The notes under the pieces: model-generated
What the model saw: the letters and a program-made list of their open reading frames with translations, nothing else
Told to the model about the DNA's origin: nothing
The model's database searches: none
Assembly: GCA_037447655.1 (NCBI GenBank)
Contig: JBBHKE010002537.1
Span: forward strand, 1-38,836
DNA length: 38,836 nucleotides
Direction: 5' to 3'
Origin: Zygnema cylindricum
Taxonomy: Eukaryota; Streptophyta; Zygnematophyceae; Zygnematales; Zygnemataceae
Translations under genes and position numbers: made by a program
In this document: piece by piece, positions 20,601-31,129 of the stretch
How positions within the stretch are numbered: position 1 is the stretch's first letter
Layout of the letters: every line of letters begins with the position of its first letter

Positions 20601-23022
20601 TTTTAGTTATGTTGGGGTTTTGTTGTTAGGTGTTAGCTCTTTCTTTTGGTGCTTCGTTTGTTGTTTTTTGCTTTTTTGGGTGTTTTCCGTCTACCAGCTG
20701 TCATTTTCTGTTTTCGTTGCTTTTGCCTTGCTTATCGTTTTATTTTTTTCCCCGAACATGTAGTTTTTCAGTTTTTGCCGTGCTACTTCTCTTTTGTTCC
20801 CATGGACTCAGATGGTTTTCCATCGCGCTTTTTAATACTGTCAGCCACTTAACTAATTGGTAATACGACGTTGGTGATGAAACCAATTCCTACTTATTCA
20901 TATTTTTGTCAAAAGTTATATATTTTTTTCTTTAAACTTTCATACATTGAAATCTGCACAAAACTAGTTCGGTTCGATAGATTGGATTCATTATTGCCCT
21001 AGAGTTGAGTAGCATTCTCATGCAAACAACATAGACATTATGGCTAAGGGAACTAACTTTGTTGAGAGAATTGTCTAAGAACTACACATTTTTTTTCACA
21101 CGGTTATTTACTTTCTTATTTTAGCACAAAAAGGTTATTACTTTAGCAGAACGAGAAAAGCTAGTAAAATTAAAACATGTAAAAAATAATGTTTGGATTA
21201 TCAGGTGGACCAAGCATATTGGATGATTAACTACGGCGTCCGTAATTGCTCGTGCATCAAGAGTATGCAAGTTATATATGGACAAGTCATGTCGAAAAAA
21301 AATGACCCTGACCATAAAAAGAAAAGTAAAGTCAATGTTGTCATCGCAACACTATCTCCATAAGTTGTTCATGAGCTTGAGCCAAATTGGTGCAAGAAAA
21401 ATAAACATTGAAGACTTACGTGAAAGAAGCGTTTACCGTATTTACTTTGTTGGATTATGGTGACAAAATTTCTCAAGAACGTTTTGCCGAATACATTCAA
21501 AAAATCATTTTGTCTTTGTATGACTATGGAAAACACATTTTGGCAAATAATATTGGACATTCACAATATTAATTTACCTTTTTAGGATTACAAGAGGCAC
21601 TTCTTCTCTAGAACATTGTGCCAGATACAATTGGACTCACGCGAGAGATTGTTTTCCCTCCCATGTTAGCCGTTGGGTTGTGATAAGTTCATAAACATAT
21701 TATAAGTAATGTCAAAAAATTCCTCCCGAGTTAGACACGTTAATCTAAAATTTGAGCTCCACGTTTAAAATGGTGAATACAATCAGTTTCAGAAATTATT
21801 TGAAAACATTCAAGGATTATGAAAAGTTGATGAAAAAGAATTCAAATGTGAATATGTTATGCAAACGAGCATAGGTTTGACACACACTTCCTCATCTAAC
21901 CATGAATGTCATAAATACGCACTTAGTGAGTGTGATAATGCTAGATGTCCTTTTACTCAAGCTAACCAAAAGAAGGTTTACACAATTTGTTTGATGGACA
22001 TGAACACAAAAAATTAAATCAACAAATGAATTGAAAGGATTGATATCAAACTCAGTATCAAGCAATTGTAGCAGCGGAAACATTCAAAGTACAAAACATT
22101 GAATTACATTCGATGCACATTGAGGACATTTCAGAAAAATTGTCACATAACACAAAAAAACGAAATTACAATTTATTTTCTTCTATCCCCTTATCTCTTC
22201 TATTCTTCCATGAATTCCTTCAAATTGAGTGTCCAACACAGCCATGGTGTCTCCTAAATACTACATCAGCCAAGGCACAGCAAGTGTGGCACCAGCTCGA
22301 TCCGAGTCCGCATCAACCCGATTCGTCCAATAAATCGCCTGATTCGTCCACTGAATCGTAACATGAATTAGGACATCGAATTCCCACACGCGTCAACGGA
22401 ATCAAGGCTTGTTCTTCTACCTTTTTAGGCTGTTTTCCCATTCGTCCATGTTGATGATGTCATTGATTTCATGAAATATACAAATTTACAACAAAGATAG
22501 TAAGAATTTCGGTTTAAGGTAATGTGCACACGATTAAGCTCAACTTTGCATCATTTTGTAAACAAGTCACTGCAAATTAATAACGACCATTTCAAGAAAA
22601 AATAGTAAATCTCACATGCACCCAATGGAATCTGAGTGAACCAGATAATTGATATACTACAATGACTAGCTACCGTACGAACCGGCAATAATAACATAGA
22701 TGACCAATCAACGCAATTTCTTGGACTGCACATTCAGCAAGACTAGCATACCGTATGACCAGAAGTGCTTACATGCATAAAAATGACAATAAAAATAAAA
22801 AAGCAGGTAAGCACATTATTAAAATGAAAGTAAGACGAACAATGTAAGAATAAAGATAAAGAGCATGTGTGCAATTAAGAACTAGAATGAAGAAAAAATA
22901 CACACATCTGAAGGAAAATAAGATGGTTACGAAATGAATGTATGCATGCAAATCCACAAACAACGTCATTAATCAGAAAAATCTCTATCCGTAAAGAATG
23001 ACAATTAGGTGAATGTAAGAAT
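20601..23022. other. Probable 3' end of the non-LTR element, then gene-free AT-rich DNA
   Basis: 20601-20870 is T-rich, likely the untranslated 3' part of the retroelement, without a poly-A tail. From 20900 to 22100 the plus strand has scattered frames such as VCKLYMDKSCRKKM and VYTICLMDMN that could be remnants of a coding element; I do not recognise them. 22240-22360 carries a short repeated GATTCGTCCA. No RNA gene seen. Confidence 0.4.
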
Positions 23023-24121
23023 TCATCCGTGTAAAAACTCTCCTTCTGGCATACCTGACCAATAGCTGCTGAAGCGCCAGGATCGAATGTCGTGAGCGGA
23101 ATAAGCTTCACCCGTGGCTCCAGTAAATCCGGGATACGCTGACGTCACATTACTGCATGCAGGGCAACCCTTGGGCCTCAAAAGTTCACAAAGCGCTTTT
23201 TGGTACGTCATGACGGGAATGGCGGGTTTAATAACACCTGCACTGAGATACACGCTCCATGTGCTCGACTTTCTGTTGTAGTCGATCCATCCACTTAGGG
23301 TTCTACTAAACGAATTGAGAACTTTTGAAGCTCTCGATCCGAGTGGTCTAGAGCTGAAATCCGTACGGAGCGCCACGTTTCGGTTTCCAAGCTCGCCGCC
23401 GTTAGAGTAGCTGTCAAAAGCGACGGCCACGCTGCCGACTTTGACGGTCGCGTCATAAGTGTAGCCGAGAAGTTCGCCGACACCTGTCCCGAACAGTTTG
23501 AAATCGGCATTCGAAGCCAAAAGGAAAAACGCGAATCCGTCGGCCGGATCTACGCCTGGAGCTTGGGACATTTTAAAGGTAAATGTGGTGTTGAAGGAAG
23601 CTGCCTGGCAAGTTCCGTTGACGGTACGGAGGAGTACAATCGGCTTCGGGAGGTACGCCTGGCCCACGGACCATGCCTTTTGGGCCGTCAGGCGGGTCCA
23701 AGGCGTGTTTATGACGGCGTTTCGCTGTACGGAGAGGTTGCCTTTGACGAAGGACGAGAAGTTGAAGGAAGCCGGAGTGGGAAGAGGAGTCACTACTGCG
23801 AAAGTTCAAAAAAAAGAAAGAAAAAAACTGTTAGAAATCCAAAAAATGGTTGTGAGAAGTAAAAAACAAGAGGTAGAAAAATGGTATGATATGCTTTATG
23901 TATTTGTGAAGAAAACGTATTTTAATCGCAGAATGTAAATGTTTGGCACTAGATCCGTCAGCCCTCACGGTTATAGTGCAACATTAAATAGGTTTGGGCT
24001 CTGTTTGACTGTAAATATTTAAATACTACTTACCTGCGCCGTGTACACTCCACACGTGCGAAGTCAAGCAGACATTGGCCAAAACGAAAGAGAAGAGAAG
24101 AGACTGAATGAAGTTGGCCAT
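23023..24121 (-). CDS. L-type (legume-type) lectin, secreted, two exons
   Basis: Exon 1 (24121-24034) starts in a strong context (GCCATGGCC) and encodes MANFIQSLLFSFVLANVC..., a signal peptide. A 238-bp GT-AG intron (24033-23796) with a clear polypyrimidine tract follows. Exon 2 (23795-23023) gives 286 residues in all. It reads the whole legume-lectin fold in order: FNFSSFVKGNLSVQRNAV, VGQAYLPKPIVL, SFNTTFTFKMSQ, DPADGFAFFLL, the metal loop VAVAFDSYSN, and at the C-terminus GFTGATGEAYSAHDIRSWRF. Such lectins bind sugars outside the cell or as receptor ectodomains. In classical members the metal loop reads V-A-V-E-x-D and has a His downstream; here Glu is Ala and the His position (RNVAL) is Asn. 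The domain also has a Cys-rich insert (CELLRPKGCPAC). An alternative splice donor CAG|GTATGC at 23055/23054 would end exon 2 after YWS, but no kinase or other exon is seen downstream. Confidence 0.85.
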
Positions 24122-24214
24122 GGCTCCTTCGAGGAAAGAAGAAAAGACAAATTTGCAGATTGTCGTCAGTGGAACTAAAATAGAAAGCTGTGAAAGATCT
24201 GTCGGATGGAGCGC

Positions 24215-24222
24215 TATAAATA
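24215..24222 (-). promoter_or_regulatory. Putative TATA box of the lectin gene
   Basis: TATTTATA on the minus strand lies about 95 bp upstream of the lectin ATG, a fitting distance for a TATA box with a ~60-bp leader. Position is the only support. Confidence 0.45.
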
Positions 24223-25113
24223 CTTTTTTTTTCTGGTTTTTCGGAGGGGAGAGTACACCGTGAATCGCTTATAGTGTTAAAACTGTTAATGTTTTTTTGG
24301 ACAGTTTTAACGTCTTTTCTATGTGCACACTAGACGTTTTTTCAATCCGACGGTCCGGATTGAAAAATAAGGTTCTCGTCTTCCGATTGGAGGTTTCCAA
24401 TCATAAATTGGACACCTGTGTACGGAGAAATGATGTTTTAAGTACCTAAAAAAATGTTGTCTAAAAATGACGTTAGAAGCGATACAAGGTGTACAGTTGT
24501 CCGGCATGTTATTTTCTGGCATACAATAGACCTTTTTGTTTTATTCGGGTTAAAAATTGAAGAGAATCATCTGCTAAAGTCAATGACTAGGATTACCCGC
24601 GGAAAATCCGGGGATGATTTGTTTCTTTACGCGTGTAACCCTGAAAACCCATTGGCTCCGTCTCTGTCCCGTTTTCATAATTTGGGACATTCTGGCCGTA
24701 CGTAAACGACTTAGTACATCAGCCATTCATTTGGAACAAAGTACAAAAACGGAGTCACTGGAGTTTCGCCCCAAATAGACGACGGAACGAAAAAAAATGA
24801 AGGATAAGTTAGCGTTGACCGTGAGTATTTTAATAGACTTCTTGAAGCCGGTACGTTTACCGGCAGGGTTTGTGGGAATGGTCTTCCTTCCATTACGCCG
24901 GGTTCAGGAAACATCCTCTATCACGTGCGTTGGTACCATGTACGTTCCTATTCAGATTTTGAAAAGGTAAAAATATCAAAGCTTGATCCTTCGATGTTTG
25001 ACCCTTCGATGTTTGACCCTTCGATGTTTCGCTTTTTCAGATCCGAGAAGCAATCGCGCAAATCGTACGGTGGACGTGGCAGGATTCTTTTGGTCGAGAC
25101 TGGTACTGTACAG
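24223..25113. other. Lectin upstream region, no gene
   Basis: No coding signal. A lone end of the CACCG...TTAT TIR family starts at 24256 (CACCGTGAATCGCTTATAG, preceded by TA) with no matching right end. A hairpin lies at about 24275-24311 (GTTAAAACTG/CAGTTTTAAC). Confidence 0.45.
24983..25029 (+). repeat. Three tandem 16-bp units
   Basis: The unit TGACCCTTCGATGTTT (first copy TGATCC...) is repeated three times. In one frame it reads DPSMF three times, but no gene surrounds it. Confidence 0.9.
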
Positions 25114-25115
25114 TA

Positions 25116-25658
25116 CACCGCGCATCGTTATTATTGTCAACGACACTAATTTGGGTTCTTAAAATTTTGTTTTTTTTCATCAAATAGGATACATGATTTT
25201 AATTTTTCCTTGACGTTAATTAAGGTACAGTACCGTACAAAATAGCGTAAAGGACGAATTACAATAATATCTAAATAGTGTGATGTACGGTCAATGTCAG
25301 ACCGTACATAAATGTACCTTTTCAAGTGAAAATTTTACAAAAAATGAGTTATATCAGACGCGCACGCATAAGATCGTGCGCTAAAAAAACGGGATTGTTC
25401 TAACACGTAAATTAGTCTTACATGTACGGATATTTAAATTTCAAGACGGCGTACGATTTTTAATATTTTGTACGGATACATATATTAATGTATATAATCG
25501 TACAACGAATATTCCATTTTTGCTGTTCCCAAATTAGCATAAACGCCGAAATTAGAATACACCTTTTTTTTTTTTTTTTTTAAATCTTAATTAGCGTCAA
25601 TGACGGTATATTTACTTCCACACTATTTAAAATTTGACACTAATAACGATGCGCGGTG
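25116..25658. mobile_element. MITE flanked by TA, 543 bp
   Basis: Terminal inverted repeats CACCGCGCATCGTTATTA are perfect over 18 bp and extend to about 25 bp with one mismatch. TA dinucleotides flank both ends (25114-25115 and 25659-25660), the target duplication of Tc1/mariner-type elements. There is no transposase frame. The interior is AT-rich with GTACGG/CCGTAC words. Confidence 0.75.
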
Positions 25659-25660
25659 TA

Positions 25661-26057
25661 GTGGGTAAAAGACCGTGCAGTCGCCCGGTTGATTAAAAAC
25701 AGCTGGCTGGCCTGTCGTTTTAATTTGGCCGCTTGTTAAAGACGCAAAATCCGCGGTCGAAGATTTTTACCATTTTTCAAAATTTGTAATGACGACGTCA
25801 TAGGATTCTGCCACGGCGGAGGAAATTGTGGCCGTAGGATTATTTGTGGGAGACAAAAGGGGTTTATATAATTAACTGCCAACGAATGTGGAGTATTTTA
25901 AAGGGCGAATGGCGTTAAAGTGAGATACCGATTGGCGAATAAGGGGATCTTCATTTTATAATGACGTCACGAGTAATAATGACACAGCGTTGTCGTGGGA
26001 CACCATATGCGATACGCCTTGCGGACGAAATGGCGGTGACTGTACCATTCAAGATAA
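25661..26057. other. Gene-free stretch up to the gap
   Basis: No coding signal; CG-containing words are more frequent than in the flanks. Confidence 0.45.
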
Positions 26058-26067
26058 NNNNNNNNNN
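26058..26067. other. Assembly gap (10 N)
   Basis: A run of ten N directly at the presumed outer end of the copia-C LTR. The gap hides any target duplication. Confidence 1.
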
Positions 26068-26068
26068 G

Positions 26069-26379
26069 TGAGACGTAAGGTTAGAACCTAAGTGGGAAAC
26101 CGAGGATGAGAAAAAAAAACACTAAGGGTTCCTCGGGAACGAAACTAGGCGTTAGGAGAAATGGTGTTCTCCTGCTTCGTGTAACTGTAAGTTTTAGTAA
26201 TGAGAGCTCTCGGCCAGCTCCTACCGTGAGAGTTAAAGAAATACAGTTTAGGCGGCTGGTTCATCGGTTAATAGAGTGGTTCCGAGAAGTAGCAGGAGTG
26301 AAACTCGTCGTAGCGGAGAGGAGTACGGAAACAAAAGGAAGAGAAGGACCGATTTATAGGAAAACAAAGTCCTTTAACA
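26069..26379 (-). repeat. 3' LTR of copia-C (about 311 bp)
   Basis: On the minus strand it starts TGTTAAAGGAC directly after a polypurine tract and would end CGTCTCA at the assembly gap. No second copy is in the window because the element is 5'-truncated, so the outer end is provisional. Confidence 0.6.
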
Positions 26380-26390
26380 CCCCCCCTCAA
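26380..26390 (-). promoter_or_regulatory. Polypurine tract of copia-C
   Basis: TTGAGGGGGGG on the minus strand abuts TGTTAAAG, the LTR start. Confidence 0.75.
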
Positions 26391-26444
26391 GCGAAAACTA
26401 TAAAGTAGATTGAGTTGAAACAAAAGGATATTTAGCCAGGAAGA

Positions 26445-27300
26445 GAAGGAAAACAAAGGCATGAGGAGAGGCGATGCTGCTCAAAGTGAGGACGATGAAG
26501 AGCCTTGGTGAGATAATTGGCTACTTGGTCGGCGGATTTGACATAAAGAAATTGAGAGTGCCATCCTCGACCGGCTCTCGAGAGTAATGATTTTGAATGT
26601 CAATGTGCTTCGTCCTCTTGTGGTAAAGAGGATTGCGGATCAAAGCAAGGGCTCCTTGGGAATCACAAAAAAAAAGAGTAGGAGCCAAAGGGTGAATCCA
26701 AGATTGGAATGCAGAGTGCGAAGCCAAACAACTTCTTTGGCAGCGTGACAAGGGGCCATATTTTCCGCCTTAGTGCTGGAGCATGCAGTGGTAGGTAGCT
26801 TTCTACATGACCAAGAGATAAGACCATTACCCAAAAAGAAGCAAAAGCCAGTGGTGGAACGTCGAGAAAGCTCATCTTGCGCCCAATCTGAATCAACAAA
26901 ACTAGTAAGATGACGAGAGGCAGAGGAAGATTATGTGAGACAAAGAGTTTTAGTGCCTTTTAAATAACGAAAGACGCGTTTGGCTGCGGCAACATGATCA
27001 AGCGAAGGACGTTGAAGGAATTGACTGACCTTAGTGACAGTTGTGGCAATGTGAGGGCAGGTGGCATACATAAGAGCCCCAACCATCGAGCGATTTATGG
27101 CATGGAGGGATGGGGAGAACAAGGAGTCACTAGAAGGGAGCAGATTGGCATTGGCATCCAAAGGAGCAGAAAGGGATGAGTTGTTTACCATGCCAAAGCG
27201 TTCCAAAAGATCAGAGATAAAGGTCACCCGATTGAGAGAGGGTGCGGTCTGAGCGGTTACAACAAACTTGAATGCCCAAATAATACGTGAGCTCACCTAG
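26445..27300 (-). pseudogene. Copia-C connection and RNase H
   Basis: Read on the minus strand over several frames: SLHAINRSMVGALMYATC (NP.xxSxVGALxY motif), then RPSLDHVAAAKRVFRYLKG. The RNase H follows: RRSTTGF, NGLISWSCRKLPTTACSST, KAENMAP, VVWLRTLHSNLGF, FFCDSQGALALIRNPLYHKR, TKHIDIQNHYSREPVEDG and NYLTKALHRPHFEQHRLS. These are the textbook copia C-terminal motifs (SSTEAEY appears as SSTKAEN, so an acidic position is changed). Frameshifts between 26931, 26663 and 26521 make it dead. Confidence 0.87.
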
Positions 27301-27890
27301 ATCGGCCATGTTAAAATGGGTTTGAAAGAGAGATTTGACAGTAGAGATTCGAGAAAGGGTAGGACAAACAAGAAGTGGATCATCGACAAAGATGGCAACA
27401 ATGATGAAGGAGGTGCCAAAGCCACGAGAGTATATGCAAAAATCTGCATCAATTCGGGTAAATCCTTCTTTCCTCATAATGGCATCGATGGTATAATTCT
27501 ATACACCATGGGATAGCTTCAATCCATAGATAGTTTAAATGAGATGGCAAACCAGATGTTCAGATCCAGGGGAAATATATCCTTCAGGCTGATGTATGTA
27601 AATGTCTTCGGACAAAATCCCATTTAATAAGGCATTCTTAACATCCATCTGATGAATATGGAAATTATGTTCAGCAGCTAAAGCAAGTAAAGTGCACAAA
27701 AATGTCAACCCTGCAATTGGAGCAAAAGTTTCAGTGAAATTTATACCTTCGATTTCGGAAAAGCCTTTTGCCACCAAGCGAGCTTTGTATTTGTCCACAG
27801 ATCCATCTGCTTTTTGTTTTACACGGAAGACCCATTTGGAGCCAATCGTCTTTCTTTGAGGGGGAAGGGGAACAAGATTCTATGTTTTGT
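27211..27890 (-). pseudogene. Copia-C reverse transcriptase
   Basis: Minus-strand frames carry IGSKWVFRVKQKADGS, DKYKARLVAKGFSEIEG, FTETFAPIAGLTFLC, HIHQMDVKNALLNGILSEDI and YIHQPEGYISPGSEHLVC. After a frame break comes GFTRIDADFCIYSR with the catalytic FVDD (AIFVDDPLLV), then MADLGELTYYLGIQV. The order and spacing are those of copia RT. Two shifts interrupt the chain. Confidence 0.9.
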
Positions 27891-28488
27891 TGGAAATTAA
27901 AGCATTGAATTTAACATCAGCGGAGATATTCCAAAGGGAGGCATCAGGACGTTTTAGGGCAGTTTTTAGAGAGAGAGGGGTTGAAATAAGAGAGGCAGAG
28001 GCCCCAGCCGAGTAAACATAAGCAAGAGAGGCATGGCCTATACAGGTAATAAGCCGAGAGGAGGAAACTCTAGGGCGCGCGAGGTTTCGGCGAGGTAAAA
28101 AGGAGGGCTTTGGAAGAGGGGAAGGCTCAGGCTCGGGAGGAAACAAAGGCCCAAAAGAAGGTGTGTGAGAAAATATTGTAGAAGAAAGATTGTCAAAAAA
28201 ATGATCATCTTGGAAAAGAGGGAGAGACGAGGTAGTATCCTCGGAATTTGTGACAAGATGGAGAGGAAAGGTCGCTGATTAGCTGGCATGAGTGATAGGA
28301 GCAACCACGAAAGCAAGGGGGATAGGAGAAGATAGAGGAGGAGGGGTACTCGAATATGGTGAAGGAAAAATTATAGGAGGATTAAGAATTGAGGGGTGGG
28401 GAGGTGTAAGGTATGTGGGGTGTGATGGCTTAAGAGATTGAAGGGGAAGGTTTGGGGGAAGAGGGTCATAGAGGGTGAGAGAAAGAAA
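27880..28488 (-). pseudogene. Copia-C integrase-RT linker
   Basis: Low-complexity Pro/Ser/Leu-rich frames with stops between integrase and RT, as usual for copia polyproteins. They end in ALKRPDASLWNISADVKFNA, which leads into the RT start. No domain of their own. Confidence 0.55.
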
Positions 28489-29260
28489 TTAGGATAATGG
28501 TGGACGATGGGAAGGAAAAGGCATACGAGACAAGGTTTGGAGAAGTGGCGTTTCGTTGAAAGCTACTTCTTTGCTGGTGATGACACAATTTTGAGAAGGA
28601 CTCCAGATAGGATACGCTTTGGAATATGGAGCGTACCCAACGAAAATGCCACGGAATGCGCAAGCGCCCAATTTGTCATCCGATTGGAGAAGGTTTTTAT
28701 ACCACGCTTCACATCCAAAGATTCTAAGGTGGCGTATATTTGGTTTGGCAAAAGACCACGCTTCTATTGGAGTAGACTTAGGTAAAGCGTTAGTGGGACA
28801 AAGATTGCGCAAGTATTTTGCGCAAACGACAGCCTCTGCCCAAAATTCATAAGGCAAATTGGAAAACTACAACATGGAGCATGACATGTCATGTCATGTT
28901 AAGTTGTACCTTTGTGCAATGTCGTTTTGTTGTGGCGTTAGAGGCGCCGTTAAATGCCGCAAAATTCCATGTTGCGTGAGAAATTGAGACAATTGGTTAG
29001 ACAAAAATTCGCCACCGTTGTTACTGCACAAGACCTTGACTCGTTTGTTGTGAAAATATTCTGCGAACGCCTTAAATTCCCGAAATCGTACAAAAGCGCT
29101 AGATTTATAACAGATAGGATACATGTGTGAAAAGCGAGTGGCGTGGTCAATGAAAGTGACAAAATAAAGGGATCCACTGTTGCTACGTGTACACATGGGA
29201 TCACACACGTCCGTATGTACAAGTGCAATTGGTCAAGTCATGACGGCAGTACTAGTGGGA
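28489..29260 (-). pseudogene. Copia-C integrase, catalytic residues lost, 5'-truncated
   Basis: The core reads SGSLYFVTFIDHATRFSHMY (first Asp kept), VLCSNNGGEFLSNQL (the catalytic Asp of SDNGGE is Asn) and LTPQQNDIAQRYNLT (the catalytic Glu of AERxNRT is Gln). After a shift the C-terminal region follows: LPYEFWAEAVVCAKYLRN, TPIEAWSFAKPNIRHLRIFG, FRGIFVGYAPYSKAY. With two of three catalytic acids gone it cannot integrate DNA. Element similarity ends near 29260, next to a T run, so gag, protease and the 5' LTR are missing. Confidence 0.88.
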
Positions 29261-29277
29261 ATTTTTTTACGGGAACG

Positions 29278-29300
29278 TTTTTTTTTTTTTTTTTTTTTTT
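29278..29300. repeat. Poly-T run at the truncation point of copia-C
   Basis: 23 T on the plus strand exactly where copia-C similarity ends; A-rich when read in the element's direction. Confidence 0.9.
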
Positions 29301-29394
29301 GGTACGAATTCTAAAGAAACTATTGTAATGATAATAAACGAGAAAAAACTACATACAACCAGATTATTGAAATCAAACAGATTCCAAGCAAATA

Positions 29395-29615
29395 TCACTC
29401 ATTAAAATCAACATCAACATCCACATCGACATCCGTATCGACGTCTGCTTCGACATCGACAAACATCAACATATCAACAATTAAATTCAGAAGCGACAAA
29501 TGTCATCGACATCGACATCCACATCAACATAAAAATTGCCGTTGACGTCAGCATCGGACATCCCTATCGGTGTTGACATTGACATTGATTTTAACATCGA
29601 TATCAATAAAAGCTT
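29395..29615. repeat. Degenerate hexamer array (ACATCG/ACATCA)n
   Basis: About 220 bp dominated by the hexamers ACATCA, ACATCC and ACATCG and their variants (GACGTC, GACATT). One frame would be Thr-Ser repeats, but stops and shifts interrupt it and no gene is supported. Confidence 0.8.
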
Positions 29616-30256
29616 ATCATCATAAAAATCCGAATATTCGACTGTCGATAGACAGCCACAAATGAAAGAACCAACCTTGAATCAAAAACTAAATCGTATT
29701 CCTCTAAATGGGCAATACTGCCCCCATTTTAAAGAAAATCCTCACATGTCATTGGAGTCACTGTAGTTCAAATTGAATTTCGGCTCAGAGGATACTCAAA
29801 TACATCCTGTGATAAAGGGGGTCTTCGAGTTTAGCGATAAATGAGGAGATAAGCCGATTACAAAAAAAGACCTTAAAGTAGATCGATATGCACTGCAGAC
29901 CCAATTCTCAAAAAAATAAATATCAAAAGACGAAAAGCAGGTGCTAGTTATTGTTTGTTTATAAAAATTGATCAAATTATTGCTAATTCCATGTATATTT
30001 TTAGTTATGAGTTCCCATTTTCATACAAAATTATATATAAGTAAATAGTCTTTAACTAGCTTTAAATTAGAGTCTTTTTGTCGCTACCCATATGCCGAAT
30101 TAGATGTAAAATGACAAAAATGTATAGTTTGGAAAGAAGAAAGTTAGGAAGGTAACAGTTAACATTTTTTTCTTAACTAATGAAATGGAAAATGGATATA
30201 TTTTGTGCGAAAAAAATGAAAAATTAAAAACATAAAGAATGAGAATTGTGAATTGA

Positions 30257-30258
<2 letters not shown>
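29616..30258. other. Gene-free AT-rich stretch
   Basis: No coding, RNA or repeat signal noticed. Confidence 0.5.

Positions 30259-30308
<50 letters not shown>
30259..30308. repeat. (TA)n microsatellite
   Basis: About 50 bp of alternating TA. Confidence 0.97.
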
Positions 30309-30311
<3 letters not shown>

Positions 30312-30584
30312 TTATGAAGGAGGAAATAATGGGAGCCTAACTGACCTAAAACGCACAAAGGAGTGCGGTGAAGGCCCAAAAGGGACAAATTCGCGTTCTT
30401 CCAAACGCGTCACAATTTTATTTGAAGTTAACGAGGAAGAGAAATTTGTTTTTAAAATATCATCGATTTTCCATGTCGTGGAAAATCGGGCTTCCAAGTC
30501 AACGCCCGACGTGACCATTGGTAGGAGAAAAAGGAGAAGGATAATTTTGCACGGATTATATTTGGAAGGAAAAGTAAAAGCCAT
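30312..30584 (-). CDS. Possible small secreted peptide precursor (CLE/PIP-like)
   Basis: A 90-codon frame starts at an ATG followed by GC (plant-type start context), after a ~120-bp CT-rich leader-like stretch. It reads MAFTFPSKYNPCKIILLLFL..., a signal-peptide-like N-terminus with a hydrophobic core and small residues (VTSG) at about 30. A variable middle follows, then near the C-terminus EREFVPFGPSPHSFVRFRS. The core V-P-x-G-P-x-P resembles the CLE box (R-x-V-P-S-G-P-N-P-L-H-N), and GPSP resembles PIP peptides (SGPSPRG). CLE precursors are usually 80-120 residues with signal peptide and C-terminal box, so the layout fits. Against it: Phe at box position 5, no N at position 8, no HN ending, and a ~15-residue tail. 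The frame is open for 40 codons upstream as well. Secreted peptide genes are hard to prove from one sequence; this is a candidate only. Confidence 0.35.
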   Translation of the reverse strand: MAFTFPSKYNPCKIILLLFLLPMVTSGVDLEARFSTTWKIDDILKTNFSSSLTSNKIVTRLEEREFVPFGPSPHSFVRFRSVRLPLFPPS

Positions 30585-30704
30585 AACATACGGATAAAAG
30601 AGAGAGAGGAGAGAGAGAAAAAAGGTTCGAGGAAAGAGAAGGAGAAAGAAAGACCGAAATGGGAGGGGAGAGAGGGAGAGAGAGAATGGAAAATCGGACG
30701 ACAA
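30585..30704 (-). promoter_or_regulatory. CT-rich leader-like stretch upstream of the peptide frame
   Basis: The minus strand is rich in CTCTCT and TTTCTTTCTCC over more than 100 bp before the ATG at 30584, like pyrimidine-rich plant 5' leaders or Y patches. It may also be simple sequence. Confidence 0.3.
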
Positions 30705-31129
30705 TCAGAGGAAAATGGAACGCCAAAATTTAATTTTATGTCTCTTTTCACTTTCAATATTTCCAATTCCAATGACACCCGAGATCCCGCGAGAACTTCC
30801 GTACTATAATTTCCGTACTATTTTTTTTGTACATTCACTCGTACTATTTTTCCTGGCATTTTCGCGCAATCGTAATTTAAAACGTGCGAATATGACACGT
30901 ATACACATAGAAAATTATACGCGTACTGTACGGTATAATACTGATCAAATGCTGGAAAACTGTACGTATCGCGATGCTCTATTTGCTCAGTTCCCCGTTC
31001 AGCCGGGTTTTTAAAACTGGTCCCGGTTCTGTCCAAAAAAAAAATAAGTCCAAAAAGAGAACGGTTGCAAATTTGCAATGAATTGGAAAAGTGGAAAACC
31101 AATGAGATGTTTGCATCATTTAAAGGCTA
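30705..31129. other. Gene-free stretch
   Basis: No recognisable gene. A 99-codon plus-strand frame at 30715-31014 has no motif. Confidence 0.45.

Noticed and set aside
22500-23022. Kinase or transmembrane exon downstream of the lectin domain
   Set aside because: I looked for kinase motifs (GxGxxG, HRD, DFG) on the minus strand down to 22500 and saw none; the lectin reading ends at a stop at 23023.
23573-23938. Plus-strand frames of up to 146 codons
   Set aside because: Antisense to the lectin exon 2.
29616-30258. Continuation of copia-C (gag/protease) beyond the T run
   Set aside because: No frame on the minus strand shows zinc knuckle, protease or Gag motifs, so the element is taken as 5'-truncated.
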